Of a DNA stretch of 52,722 bases, positions 31,889-40,977 are shown piece after piece. Position 1 is the stretch's first letter. Each line of letters starts with the position of its first letter. The notes under the pieces are model-generated. The model searched no databases. It worked only from the letters and a program-made list of their open reading frames with translations, and was not told where the DNA came from. Source of the stretch: CAMENZ01 sp041854955 (GTDB lineage Bacteria > Bacillota > Clostridia > Peptostreptococcales > Anaerovoracaceae); the NCBI GenBank assembly GCA_041854955.1, contig JBHADF010000063.1, positions 1 through 52,722 of the forward strand, written 5' to 3'. The translations under genes were made by a program, and so were the position numbers.

Positions 31889-33679
31889 ATGAACAAACAC
31901 AGAGACAGGATAGAACAGCTTCGCCGAGCAATGGCAAAGCACGGAATAGATGTATACATGGTCATGACGGAGGATTTCCATTCCTCCGAGTATGTGGATG
32001 ACTACTTCAAGGGGAGAGAGTGGCTCAGCGGATTTACAGGCTCCGCCGGCACTCTTTTGGTCTCAGCCCACGCCGCCGGCCTTTGGACTGACGGCCGGTA
32101 CTTTCTTCAGGCAGAGGAGCAGCTAAAGGACTCAGGCATTGAACTTTTCCGCTCAGGAATGCCGGGAGTGCCGAGGATACCTCAATTCCTTAGGAAGCAC
32201 TTAAAGTCGGGAGCCACCTTAGGCTACGACGGCAGAACCGTCAGCTTTTCCTTCGGTGAGGCCATAAAAAAAGAATTGAATGGCCTGTCCGTAAACTATA
32301 AAACCCATAAGGATCTGTTAGAGGAAATCTGGCAGGACAGACCGGACTTTCCCAAGGCGCCTATATGGCTTTTGGAGGAAAAATATTCAGGCAGGTCCGT
32401 GGAGAGCAAGCTGGCTCAGCTCAGGGAAAAGGTTGTTGAGGCCGGCGCTGAGGCCATCCTCATTTCATCCTTGGATGACATAGCCTGGCTCTATAATTAC
32501 CGAGGCGATGACGTGCTGTACACTCCGGTAGCCATGGCCTATACCCTTGTAACCGCTGAAGAGGCAATTCTGTATATAGCTCCTGAGGCTGTAAATGAGC
32601 AGGTAAAAGAGGCCCTTTCCGCCGACGGAATAGTTTGCAGGGACTATTTTGCCGTATATGAAGATGTTAAAAAGCATTACAGCGGCGAAGGGGCACCTAA
32701 GATAATAGTGGATAAAGCCTATGTAAATGAGGCTCTGTTGGAATCCTTGAGCAATCCTGTATTTGTGGACAATCCTACAGCTATGGCCAAGGCTGTAAAG
32801 AATCCTACGGAGCAGGAAAACATCAGACAGGCTCACATAAAGGACGGAGTGGCTCTGACAAGAACTATATATGAGATAAAGGATATGGTTAAAAAGGGAA
32901 CCATAGGTCAGGAAACGGAGATTTCCGTAGAAAAAAGGCTCACAGGACACAGGGCAGAGCAGGAGGACTTTATCTCCCTCAGCTTCTCCTCCATAGTTGG
33001 CTCAGGAGATCACGGTGCCATAGTTCACTATGAGGCCACCCCTGAATCCGACAGGAATATAGGAGAGGGCTTCCTACTCATAGACTCCGGCGGCCAGTAT
33101 TTACAGGGAACCACCGATGTGACAAGAACTCTTTCCATCGGAAAGGTCACCGAGGAAATGCGAACTCACTATACGGCTGTGCTCATGGGTAATATAGATG
33201 TGGATATGGCTGTGTTCCCCAAGGGAACCACGGGAGTCCATATCGACGGCTTTGCGAGACGCTACCTTTGGGATTTGGGTCTGGACTACAACCACGGTAC
33301 AGGCCACGGCGTAGGCTACCTTTTAAATGTACACGAAGGGCCTAACTCCATAAGGAAGAGCAGCGATGCAGGCGGCTTCGGAGCTGCCTTTGAAGCAGGA
33401 ATGGTAACCTCCAACGAGCCAGCCTTCTATTTGGAAGGCCGGTACGGCATCAGGATAGAAAACCTCCTATTGTCGGTGGAAAGCTCCACTCCCGGATTCA
33501 TGGGCTTTGAAACTCTGACCATGGCACCTTACGACAGAGCTGCCATAAAGGTGGAGATGCTCAATGAAAAGCAGAGAAAGAGAATTGACGAATATCATGC
33601 CAAAGTATTTGAAACCCTTGCTCCCTATCTAAGTGAAGATGAGAGAAACTGGCTGAGAGAGGAAACGGCAGCATTGTAG
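31889..33679 (+). CDS. pepP: Xaa-Pro aminopeptidase (M24B)
   Basis: This is a 596-residue metallopeptidase of the three-domain type: two creatinase-like N-terminal domains (about 1-310) and a C-terminal pita-bread domain. The five metal ligands are readable: Asp in LIDSGGQY, Asp in GTTDVTRT, His in GTGHGVGY, Glu in TSNEPAFY and Glu in IRIENLLL. It removes an N-terminal residue before proline in the cytoplasm. The length suits this long form rather than the ~440-residue PepP. AAAGGAGAG precedes the start. It lies 48 bases after trpB. Confidence 0.94.
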   Translation: MNKHRDRIEQLRRAMAKHGIDVYMVMTEDFHSSEYVDDYFKGREWLSGFTGSAGTLLVSAHAAGLWTDGRYFLQAEEQLKDSGIELFRSGMPGVPRIPQFLRKHLKSGATLGYDGRTVSFSFGEAIKKELNGLSVNYKTHKDLLEEIWQDRPDFPKAPIWLLEEKYSGRSVESKLAQLREKVVEAGAEAILISSLDDIAWLYNYRGDDVLYTPVAMAYTLVTAEEAILYIAPEAVNEQVKEALSADGIVCRDYFAVYEDVKKHYSGEGAPKIIVDKAYVNEALLESLSNPVFVDNPTAMAKAVKNPTEQENIRQAHIKDGVALTRTIYEIKDMVKKGTIGQETEISVEKRLTGHRAEQEDFISLSFSSIVGSGDHGAIVHYEATPESDRNIGEGFLLIDSGGQYLQGTTDVTRTLSIGKVTEEMRTHYTAVLMGNIDVDMAVFPKGTTGVHIDGFARRYLWDLGLDYNHGTGHGVGYLLNVHEGPNSIRKSSDAGGFGAAFEAGMVTSNEPAFYLEGRYGIRIENLLLSVESSTPGFMGFETLTMAPYDRAAIKVEMLNEKQRKRIDEYHAKVFETLAPYLSEDERNWLREETAAL

Positions 33680-33725
33680 AAGTGACGGGAGCCTGAAGAG
33701 GCTACCTGCTTATAAAGGTATATAA

Positions 33726-34928
33726 ATGGAAAAAAGACTGAATATAGGGTATGGGTTTATAAACGGTACATATTGGATGTACTATGGGGTAATCGGCAGC
33801 TTCGCCTCCGCCTTTTTGCTGGCGCGGGGCTATACTAACTGGGAAATTGGCTTGATATTAGCCGCAGGAAGCGTATTGTCCGCATTTTTGCAGCCCATAT
33901 TGGCGGATCTTTCCGATAAATCCCATAAATCGGGAATAGTGGGAGTGTCTCAAAAGACTATAATAGCCCTGATGATACTGGGCGTTTCCCTGTTTTTCCT
34001 GGGGGAAAAGACGGTGGTTTTAGCATCCGTATATGTGGTGATGTACGCCCTACAGATGGCATTTCATCCCTTGCTCAACTCTATGGCCTTCTATTTCAGC
34101 CGAAAGAAAAGCAATATCAATTTCGGCATCGGCAGAAGCGTAGGCTCTCTGGGCTACTCATCGATTACAGCAATTATGGGTATCCTCATGGAAAAGGTGG
34201 GAGCAGATGCTTTGCCCATAGTGGGAGAAATCGTGCTCCTGTCTCTGCTGGCCTCAGTAATATTCACCAACGAGGCCTTTAAAAAGGACGAGGCAGACCC
34301 GGAAAAGGAGGCCAACGCCATAGCCACCAGCGGAAAGGATGACATAGGACTGTTTGAATTTTTCGGCAGACATAAGATGTTTGTCCTTATGAATGTGGGC
34401 ATCCTGCTCATATTTTTCCAAAACCACATCCTAAACGGCTTCATGTTTCAGGTGGTTCAGAATGTAGGCGGCGATGCGTCGGATATGGGAACCCTCTTTG
34501 CCGTGTTAGCCATGATAGAAATCCCCGGCTTCCTGCTGTTTAACAAGATAAGGCAAAAGATTTCATATCAGAATCTCTTGATTTTTTCCGGCTTGTGTTT
34601 CTTGGCAAAGATAGTGACCATGTTCATAGCTACAAATATGGCTATGGTCTATGTGGCTCATATCTTCCATGTGTTCAGCTTCCCCATATTCATATCAGCC
34701 ATGGTTGGCTTTGCCAACACCATAATGGCCAGGGGAGAAGCTGTAAAGGGTCAATCCCTTTCCACCATGTGCATAACCATTTCCGGTGTCTTTGCCAGCA
34801 TTTCCGGCGGGCTCATGCTGGACAGCGCAGGTGCCAAGTTCATGCTTCTCATAGCTAGCCTGGTTACGGCCTTAGGCGTGGCTGTAGTATGGTTCTCCGC
34901 CCCGCGTGTTAAGCACGAAGCACTGTAG
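33726..34928 (+). CDS. MFS transporter of unknown substrate
   Basis: This is a 400-residue membrane protein with about 12 hydrophobic segments. The N-terminal YGFINGTYWMYYGVIGSFAS and the ADLSDKSHKSG loop after helix 2 match the MFS_1-like group that includes sugar and nucleoside symporters. A second charged loop in the middle (KKDEADPEKEANA) is cytoplasmic. The substrate cannot be told; a link with the PepP gene 46 bases upstream would suggest a peptide or amino acid, but that is guesswork. Confidence 0.8.
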   Translation: MEKRLNIGYGFINGTYWMYYGVIGSFASAFLLARGYTNWEIGLILAAGSVLSAFLQPILADLSDKSHKSGIVGVSQKTIIALMILGVSLFFLGEKTVVLASVYVVMYALQMAFHPLLNSMAFYFSRKKSNINFGIGRSVGSLGYSSITAIMGILMEKVGADALPIVGEIVLLSLLASVIFTNEAFKKDEADPEKEANAIATSGKDDIGLFEFFGRHKMFVLMNVGILLIFFQNHILNGFMFQVVQNVGGDASDMGTLFAVLAMIEIPGFLLFNKIRQKISYQNLLIFSGLCFLAKIVTMFIATNMAMVYVAHIFHVFSFPIFISAMVGFANTIMARGEAVKGQSLSTMCITISGVFASISGGLMLDSAGAKFMLLIASLVTALGVAVVWFSAPRVKHEAL

Positions 34929-34952
34929 ATAGGTGCTTTTACACGCAAAATC

Positions 34953-34981
34953 TTGAAATATATGTAAGCCTGTGTCATAAT
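34953..34981 (+). promoter_or_regulatory. Promoter of the gene at 35014
   Basis: TTGAAA (34953-34958) and CATAAT (34976-34981) are spaced by 17 bases, 32 bases before the start codon. Confidence 0.55.
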
Positions 34982-35013
34982 ATAGGAGATATCGAAAGGG
35001 AGGTATTTGAATT

Positions 35014-35595
35014 ATGTATTTATTACAGTTGTGGGACGATGATCATGTGGAAAATTTAGCTCTTTTTGAGACCATAGAGGCCGGCAGAGAATTCGTGCGA
35101 AAAATTCCCGGCTATGTTTCCGAGGAAATGACCTTTGACGAACATTCCTACGAGGCGGAAAAACTGGTATATGATGAACTGCCGGATTTTGCCTATGTGG
35201 AATATAAAGGTAACCTAATCCCTATAACTAAATTTTCCTTCGATGGAGATGTGGACATATTTTGGCAGGAGCTGCCTGAAATGGACAGGGCAGGCCGGGG
35301 CTTGGTAGAAGGCTTTACCAGAGTCGATGCTTACTCCATAGAGAATGATGATGTGGAGGAATATATTTACCGAAGGGAAGGGAATTTCCAAAGATGTAGC
35401 GAGATGCTGCAGGCTATGGGCTATGAGGCCGCAAGGTTTTGGCACGGCAGCGAAGACGGCGAAGCTATATTTCTGAGGAAGCCGGGACAAGAAGACTGGC
35501 ACATGATAATGCACATGGACCCGGAGTTTGTGGAAATGGACTTGGAGGAAGATTTTCCCCAGTATGTTGAGCAAGTATGTGACAGCATAAAATAG
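35014..35595 (+). CDS. Acidic cytoplasmic protein of unknown function
   Basis: This is a 193-residue soluble protein, very rich in Asp and Glu, without signal peptide or membrane segment. The N-terminal MYLLQLWDDDHVENLALFET and the central YVEYKGNLIPITKFSF look like beta-rich modules; the C-terminal part ends in DLEEDFPQYVEQV. I do not recognise a family. It has its own promoter (34953-34981), a GGGAGG site and a terminator, so it is a regulated single-gene unit. Confidence 0.7.
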   Translation: MYLLQLWDDDHVENLALFETIEAGREFVRKIPGYVSEEMTFDEHSYEAEKLVYDELPDFAYVEYKGNLIPITKFSFDGDVDIFWQELPEMDRAGRGLVEGFTRVDAYSIENDDVEEYIYRREGNFQRCSEMLQAMGYEAARFWHGSEDGEAIFLRKPGQEDWHMIMHMDPEFVEMDLEEDFPQYVEQVCDSIK

Positions 35596-35606
35596 AATAT
35601 AAAACA

Positions 35607-35650
35607 AAAAAAGAAAAAATCCTCAAAAAAACTGAGGGTTTTTCTTTTTG
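35607..35650 (+). terminator. Terminator after gene at 35014
   Basis: The A-rich arm ending in ATCCTCA (about 35611-35624) pairs with TGAGGGTTTTTC (35633-35646), and more T follows. Confidence 0.8.
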
Positions 35651-35703
35651 CCGCCGACTAATTATTTGAAAAGGGAAAACTAAACGAAAAGGAGACGAGA
35701 ATT

Positions 35704-36489
35704 ATGAAAAAGTTTATTGCAGCAATCTTAGTTTTGGTCTGCATGTTCCAGTTGGCAGCATGCGGAGAACAGAAGGCCACAGGAGAATCCAAAGATGGCA
35801 GCAGCACTATGAAGGTTCGCATCATCAGCGGAGGCGGAACGGGAGACTTAGTCATAGCCGGTCAGGCTCTTGGTGATATTATGACCATCAACTTGGGAGA
35901 AACCCCCATAATTATCGACGGCAAAGAGGGGAAGGCTGCCGATTTAAAGGATGGAATGGTGCTGGAAATAAAAGGCGGTTCCATACTGGAAAGCTTTCCT
36001 GCCACGCTTTTCGAAGTTGAAAAGATTCAGGCCAAGACCGATGATAAGGGAAATCATAATATAGCAGGGCTATATATAAAGACTCTTGAGGATTTATGGA
36101 AAGAAGCCGCAGATAAGGATACTAAATGGGAACAGATAAATGTAGACTTGTCACAGGCTCCCGGCGAGCTGACCAGCGGAGAAAAGGCTGCCATAGCTTG
36201 GGTCTTTGCGGGAAAACATGGTATAATGCCCACCACCTTGACTTTAGATGAACTGAAGGAGCAGGGATATCTTGAGAAAGACGGCAATTTCGAAAAAGGT
36301 GTACTCCTTTCCATAAAGCAGGCGGAAACACCTGTGGGAGAAGGCAAGCTGTCCTTTGACGCTGCCATCAGCCCTTCCGGCGGCAGAACAGTCATCTTTA
36401 CAGGCTGCACTGCAGCTTTACCTGCTGTAGGTTCATCTGCTGATTTAACCTACGAAATAGGCGAAACTATTACCTCTGTTTCCAGATAG
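35704..36489 (+). CDS. Putative lipoprotein of unknown function
   Basis: This is a 261-residue lipoprotein: MKKF start, hydrophobic core and lipobox QLAAC (Cys20), then a short polar linker. The mature part begins with a beta-rich domain (MKVRIISGGGTGD, IIIDGKEGKAADLKDGMVLEI) that reads like a small OB- or SH3-like barrel, followed by a helical part and a final strand-rich segment with FTGCTAALP. No enzyme motif is seen. A strong AAGGAGACG site precedes the start. Function unknown. Confidence 0.72.
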   Translation: MKKFIAAILVLVCMFQLAACGEQKATGESKDGSSTMKVRIISGGGTGDLVIAGQALGDIMTINLGETPIIIDGKEGKAADLKDGMVLEIKGGSILESFPATLFEVEKIQAKTDDKGNHNIAGLYIKTLEDLWKEAADKDTKWEQINVDLSQAPGELTSGEKAAIAWVFAGKHGIMPTTLTLDELKEQGYLEKDGNFEKGVLLSIKQAETPVGEGKLSFDAAISPSGGRTVIFTGCTAALPAVGSSADLTYEIGETITSVSR

Positions 36490-36507
36490 TGCAATTCTTT
36501 GGAACGG

Positions 36508-36536
36508 TGTAAAAGAACAGTAAAAAAACAGTAAAA
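36508..36536 (-). promoter_or_regulatory. Three TTTACW hexamers at 11-bp spacing
   Basis: On the minus strand TTTACT (36535-36530), TTTACT (36524-36519) and TTTACA (36513-36508) recur with an exact 11-bp period. Direct repeats of TTWACA-type hexamers with ~5-bp gaps are the pattern of Pho boxes bound by PhoP in Bacillus. They lie 14-42 bases upstream of a candidate promoter for the superoxide reductase gene. Which regulator binds is unknown. Confidence 0.45.
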
Positions 36537-36549
36537 GACAAAATAATGG

Positions 36550-36579
36550 TTGCATTTTTGAAAAAATATGACATACTAT
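36550..36579 (+). promoter_or_regulatory. Candidate promoter of superoxide reductase gene
   Basis: TTGCAT (36550-36555) and TACTAT (36574-36579) are spaced by 18 bases, 55 bases before the ATG. Confidence 0.4.
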
Positions 36580-36634
36580 ATGTAGATGCGTAAGCAAATA
36601 AAATAGAATATATATTGTATGGAGGAAATAAAAA

Positions 36635-37009
36635 ATGGAACAGAAATTTTTTGTATGTGAACATTGCGGAAATATCATCGAAATGGTTAAGTCTTCAGGT
36701 GTACCTGTAGTATGCTGCGGAGAGAAGATGAAGGAGCTGGTTCCCGGCACTACTGACGCTTCCGTTGAAAAGCACGTACCTGCTTATGAAGTTAAGGACG
36801 GCAAGGTATTCGTAACAGTAGGAGCTGTAGAGCATCCCATGGGAGAAGACCACTTCATCGAATGGATCTCCGTTCAGACTAATAAGGGCAACCAGAGAAA
36901 GGCTCTCCTTCCCGGCGAAGCACCTAAGGCTTGCTTCTCCCTTTGCGAAGGTGAAACTGTTGAAGCCGTTTATGCATACTGCAATCTTCACGGACTTTGG
37001 AAAAAATAA
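36635..37009 (+). CDS. dfx: Desulfoferrodoxin, superoxide reductase
   Basis: This is a 124-residue two-iron protein that reduces superoxide to hydrogen peroxide. The N-terminal desulforedoxin centre is Cys8-x-x-Cys11 plus Cys27-Cys28. The catalytic iron site is His47 (EKHVP), His67 and His73 (EHPMGEDHF), Cys116 and His119 (YCNLHGLW). All ligands are present and length is typical. It protects an anaerobe against oxygen without making oxygen. It is a monocistronic unit between a GGAGG start site and a strong terminator. Confidence 0.96.
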   Translation: MEQKFFVCEHCGNIIEMVKSSGVPVVCCGEKMKELVPGTTDASVEKHVPAYEVKDGKVFVTVGAVEHPMGEDHFIEWISVQTNKGNQRKALLPGEAPKACFSLCEGETVEAVYAYCNLHGLWKK

Positions 37010-37021
37010 AAAAATAAACAG

Positions 37022-37050
37022 AAAAAAAGCGACACAATGTCGCTTTTTTT
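37022..37050 (+). terminator. Terminator after dfx
   Basis: A 12-13-bp stem (37022-37034 with 37038-37050) ends in TTTTTTT. A TATAAT hexamer follows at 37053-37058 and may be the -10 box of the next gene, though its -35 region is poor. Confidence 0.9.
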
Positions 37051-37138
37051 GGTATAATGACTGCGGCATACCTAATGTATGCTTGCCCTGAATAAAAAAA
37101 GGGAGTATGAGTAATAAGTTTTAAAAGGAGAAATGCAG

Positions 37139-38902
37139 ATGACGATTTTTGATGTGTTGTACCTAATAGGCGGCCTGGCGCTGTTCCTTTTCGGTATGGA
37201 TATCATGGGAAGGTCCCTGGAAGAGGCCGCCGGCCCCAGACTGAAAAATATCTTGGAGAGCATGACGGGCACGCCTATAAAGGGCTTACTTTTAGGCTTG
37301 GGAGTAACCTCTGTTATCCAGAGCTCTTCCGCCACCACCGTAATGGTAGTAGGCTTTGTAAACTCGGGTATTATGGAGCTTAGACAGGCCATAGGCGTAA
37401 TCATGGGAGCCAACATAGGAACCACCGTTACGGCTTGGCTCATCAGTATGACCGGCATAGAGGGGGAAAGCATGATACTTCAGCTTCTTAAACCCACCTC
37501 CTTTACACCTGTATTAGCCCTTATCGGCATCGTGATTCTTATGAATCCCAAGTGGAGCGAGCATAGAGACGTGGCTCAGGCCCTTCTTGGCTTTGCCGTT
37601 CTCATGGGAGGCATGCAGACCATGTCGGCAGCGGTAGCACCTTTGGAAGAAAGCCAAAGCTTCATGAATATACTGCTCCTGTTTCAAAATCCCGTTTTAG
37701 GTGTGTTGGCAGGTGCTGTGCTGACAGCTATAATTCAGAGCTCTTCCGCATCTGTAGGTATTTTGCAGGCTCTGTCATCTACAGGGGCCATTACCTTCGG
37801 AAGCGCCATTCCCATCATCATGGGACAAAACATCGGAACCTGCGTTACAGCCATGATTTCCTCTATAGGAACCAACAAGAACGCCAGAAGAACAGCCCTG
37901 GTCCACCTCTATTTCAATACGGTGGGAACTGTGGTATGCCTGACCGTGTTTACGGCTTTAAATTGGGTTTTGAAGTTTTCCTTTGTAAACGATTCCATAA
38001 ATGTATTTTGGATAGCCATAATTCACTCCTTCTTTAATATAATATGCGTAGTCATACTCTTCCCCTTCAGAACCAAGCTGGAGGCTCTGGCCATCAAGAC
38101 CATCCCCGACACGGGAGACGGAAAGGAAATCGTACTCTTGGACGAGCGTCTTTTCTCCACTCCTTCCGTAGCCGTAGAGCGTTCCCGTCAGGTTGTAAAT
38201 GAGATGGCTCAGATTGTAAGGGAAAACCTGCAACGAGTTATAATCATGGTAAACGAAGGCATATCCGGCAAGGAAGCCTTCAGAACGGTAGCCAAGACTG
38301 AGGATAAGATAGACGACTACGAGGACCAGCTGGGCAGCTACTTAGTAAAGCTCAGCGGATACGGCCTTTCCTCTCAGGACAGCCGTAATATTTCCAGATG
38401 GCTTCACGGCATAACCGACCTGGAGCGTATCGGAGACCATACCATGAACATAGCCGAGCACCTAAAGATGCTGGCCGATTCAAAGCAAAGCTTTTCTGAC
38501 GATGCCAATGCCGAGCTGGCCGTTATGTGTGCCGCTTTAACGGAAATCGTAGAAAAGACCATAGGAGCATATATCGCTGACGATGAAGGAGAAGCCAGAA
38601 AGATAGAGGCTCTGGAGCAGGTTATAGACGATATAGATTTGGCCATGAAGGATTCTCACATTAGAAGACTGAGAGAGGGACGCTGCAATTTGGAAAGCGG
38701 CTTTGCCTTCGATGAAATACTCACCGATTTAGAGCGAATTTCCGACCACTGCTCCAATTTGGCCATATGCCAGATGTCCAGCAAGGACGAGGGTCTGGAT
38801 ATGCACAAATATCGCAGCAGCGTAAAGGAAAAATCCAATACGGAGTACCATCAGCTTTACAGCAGCTACAAGGAGAAATACGCTTTGCCGGAAAATAACT
38901 AA
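37139..38902 (+). CDS. Na/Pi cotransporter family protein with PhoU-like domain
   Basis: This is a 587-residue membrane protein. The first ~310 residues form eight or more hydrophobic segments with the two inverted family repeats: GVTSVIQSSSATTVMVVGF (about 60) and LTAIIQSSSASVGILQAL (about 200), whose QSSS motifs line the transport path. The last ~250 residues are a PhoU-like helical domain (about 340-560) with the HGITDLERIGDHTMNIAEH and EILTDLERISDHCSNLAI repeats. It moves phosphate, or another anion, with sodium. I start it at 37139, eight bases after AAAGGAG; the ATG at 37133 is only two bases away. Confidence 0.92.
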   Translation: MTIFDVLYLIGGLALFLFGMDIMGRSLEEAAGPRLKNILESMTGTPIKGLLLGLGVTSVIQSSSATTVMVVGFVNSGIMELRQAIGVIMGANIGTTVTAWLISMTGIEGESMILQLLKPTSFTPVLALIGIVILMNPKWSEHRDVAQALLGFAVLMGGMQTMSAAVAPLEESQSFMNILLLFQNPVLGVLAGAVLTAIIQSSSASVGILQALSSTGAITFGSAIPIIMGQNIGTCVTAMISSIGTNKNARRTALVHLYFNTVGTVVCLTVFTALNWVLKFSFVNDSINVFWIAIIHSFFNIICVVILFPFRTKLEALAIKTIPDTGDGKEIVLLDERLFSTPSVAVERSRQVVNEMAQIVRENLQRVIIMVNEGISGKEAFRTVAKTEDKIDDYEDQLGSYLVKLSGYGLSSQDSRNISRWLHGITDLERIGDHTMNIAEHLKMLADSKQSFSDDANAELAVMCAALTEIVEKTIGAYIADDEGEARKIEALEQVIDDIDLAMKDSHIRRLREGRCNLESGFAFDEILTDLERISDHCSNLAICQMSSKDEGLDMHKYRSSVKEKSNTEYHQLYSSYKEKYALPENN

Positions 38903-38928
38903 GGTTAAAAAATATATTAAACGAAACA

Positions 38929-38970
38929 TAAAAGGGATTTACTTCTGAAGGTCAGAGGCAAATCCCTTTT
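38929..38970. terminator. Bidirectional terminator
   Basis: A long stem (about 38930-38946 with 38951-38969) ends in TTTTT on the plus strand and in AAAA-complement T on the minus strand. It lies between the convergent transporter and acetyltransferase genes. Confidence 0.8.
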
Positions 38971-38992
38971 TCACATTACTGAATTACTTGTA

Positions 38993-39496
38993 TTATACTT
39001 CTACGGCCTGGAGAGAAACCTTTACCGTATTATTTCTCACAAACTGAGCACCAACTTCACGGAAGCCCATTTCCTCATGGAATTTCAGGCTGGCTTCGTT
39101 ATAGGGGATGGTGTCGATTTCCGCCGTAACCACAGGGACGTCGGTGGACCTTGCGTGGCTGAAAACTGCCTCGTAAATGGTCCTGCCTATGCCCATTTTG
39201 CGGAAGGGCTCGTCTATTACTACCCTGTCGATATACAAAAATGAGGGATATTTATTGGAAAACCAGATATAGTTTTCGCTCTTATAGGCGTCCACCTTTT
39301 CTCTGAGGCCTATGAGGAAGGCCGCAGGCTTGCCCTCTGCCTCTATCATCCAAAGCAGCTCGGAAAACTCGGCAAAGGCCTTTAGCTTATCCAAATCCAT
39401 GGGGGAAAGAACCTCCACATTTTCCTCGTTTATCTTTAAGATAAAGGGGTAGTCCTTTTCCTCGGCTCGTCTTATAACGATTTTATCCTTTTCCAT
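38993..39496 (-). CDS. GNAT family N-acetyltransferase
   Basis: This is a 167-residue acetyltransferase. The acetyl-CoA site is RKMGIGRTIYEAV (near 99-111), preceded by the strand YIDRVVIDEPF, and the C-terminal NEASLKFHEEMGFREVG is the usual last motif. The substrate is unknown. It is preceded by AGGAGG and stands alone on the minus strand. Confidence 0.88.
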   Translation of the reverse strand: MEKDKIVIRRAEEKDYPFILKINEENVEVLSPMDLDKLKAFAEFSELLWMIEAEGKPAAFLIGLREKVDAYKSENYIWFSNKYPSFLYIDRVVIDEPFRKMGIGRTIYEAVFSHARSTDVPVVTAEIDTIPYNEASLKFHEEMGFREVGAQFVRNNTVKVSLQAVEV

Positions 39497-39577
39497 AACA
39501 TCCTCCTGTGATTAAATTTAATAATTTGCCAAAAGGAGAGATTCAGCTCTTTTCCTCAAATATAAGGGAAAAAACTG

Positions 39578-39606
39578 TTTACTCTGATTTTAATAGCCAT
39601 TATAAT
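39578..39606 (+). promoter_or_regulatory. Promoter of pepT
   Basis: TTTACT (39578-39583) and a perfect TATAAT (39601-39606) are spaced by 17 bases; the leader is about 100 bases long. Confidence 0.6.
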
Positions 39607-39710
39607 GTAACATATATGGTCAAGAATCACAAGAAGCCTTTTGAAAGTAACAAAGGCTTGTGTAGAAAATATTAAGAAAAACATAATAACATAACCAAAA
39701 GGAGAAAAAA

Positions 39711-40916
39711 ATGAGAGTAGAAGAAAGATTTTTAAGATATGTAAAGGTGGAAACCACCTCTGACGATAGCAGCAGCACAGTGCCATCCACAGCAAGTCAG
39801 CTGGAGCTGGCTAAAATTTTAGAGGAAGAGCTGCGCACCATAGGCTTGGAGGGAGTCCGCTTAGACGATAAGGGCTATGTTTACGGCTACCTGCCCGCCA
39901 CCGCCGGCTGTGAGGGAATAGCACCCATGGGCCTCATTGCCCACATGGACACGGCTCCGGCTTACACGGCGGCCAATGTGAAGCCCCGGATTGTAAAATA
40001 TCAGGGAGGGGACATAAGCCTTGGAAACGGTGCTGTTATCAGCTGCAAGCGCTTCCCCTTTATGCCCAAATATGAGGGCCATGACCTAATCGTTACAGAC
40101 GGCTCTACCCTTTTAGGCGCCGACGATAAGGCAGGAGTGGCCGAAATCATAACCACCATGGAATATCTCACCGCTCATCCGGAGATAAAACATGGAAAAA
40201 TTTCCGTAGCCTTTACGCCCGACGAAGAAATAGGCAGAGGTGCAGACCACTTTGACATGGAGAACTTCCACGCCGACTATGCCTATACCGTAGATGGAGG
40301 AGCTGTGGGAGGCATCGAATACGAATGCTTTAACGCGGCAGGAGCCACCATCACCATAAAGGGTGTAAACATTCACCCCGGCTCCGCAAAGAATAAGATG
40401 AAAAACGCCCTTCTCATAGCCAACAGCTTCATATCCATGCTGCCTCCTTGGGAAACACCGGCCCACACCGAGGGCTACGAAGGCTTCTTCCACCTGGAAG
40501 AGATGGCAGGAAACGAAAGCTCTGCCCATTTAAAGCTCATCATAAGAGACCACGACAGAGAGCTCTTTGAAAAGAGAAAGAAAACCATAGAAGGCATAGT
40601 TTCCTATCTCAACGGAGTTTACGGAGAGGGAACTTTGACAGCGGATATAAGTGATACCTACTATAATATGAAAGAGAAAATTCTCCCGGTTATAGAAATT
40701 GTGGAGAAGGCAAAGGTAGCCTTTGAAGCGGAAGGCATTGAGCCTGTGGTAACACCCATAAGAGGCGGTACCGACGGAGCTGCACTTTCCGAAAAGGGAC
40801 TACCTTGCCCCAACCTTTCCACCGGCGGAGAAAACTTCCACGGTGTCCACGAATTTATTTCCATTCAGTCTATGGAAAAGATGGTGAAGGTGCTCACGGA
40901 GCTGGTGAGAGCATAG
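39711..40916 (+). CDS. pepT: Peptidase T (tripeptide aminopeptidase)
   Basis: This is a 401-residue M20 zinc peptidase that cuts the N-terminal residue from tripeptides. Ligand motifs: His78 and Asp80 in IAHMDTAP, the bridging Asp in LLGADDKAGVAEI, the catalytic Glu pair in TPDEEIGRG, Asp in YTVDGG, and the last His in GGENFHGVHEF. Length is normal. The start follows AAAAGGAGA. With PepV and PepP it forms a peptide-breakdown set in this window. Confidence 0.95.
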   Translation: MRVEERFLRYVKVETTSDDSSSTVPSTASQLELAKILEEELRTIGLEGVRLDDKGYVYGYLPATAGCEGIAPMGLIAHMDTAPAYTAANVKPRIVKYQGGDISLGNGAVISCKRFPFMPKYEGHDLIVTDGSTLLGADDKAGVAEIITTMEYLTAHPEIKHGKISVAFTPDEEIGRGADHFDMENFHADYAYTVDGGAVGGIEYECFNAAGATITIKGVNIHPGSAKNKMKNALLIANSFISMLPPWETPAHTEGYEGFFHLEEMAGNESSAHLKLIIRDHDRELFEKRKKTIEGIVSYLNGVYGEGTLTADISDTYYNMKEKILPVIEIVEKAKVAFEAEGIEPVVTPIRGGTDGAALSEKGLPCPNLSTGGENFHGVHEFISIQSMEKMVKVLTELVRA

Positions 40917-40977
40917 CCTATAAAGCGCTAAAATAAAAAGCGATATTCCGGCGGAAAGCCGATAAAAAGGAGGAATC

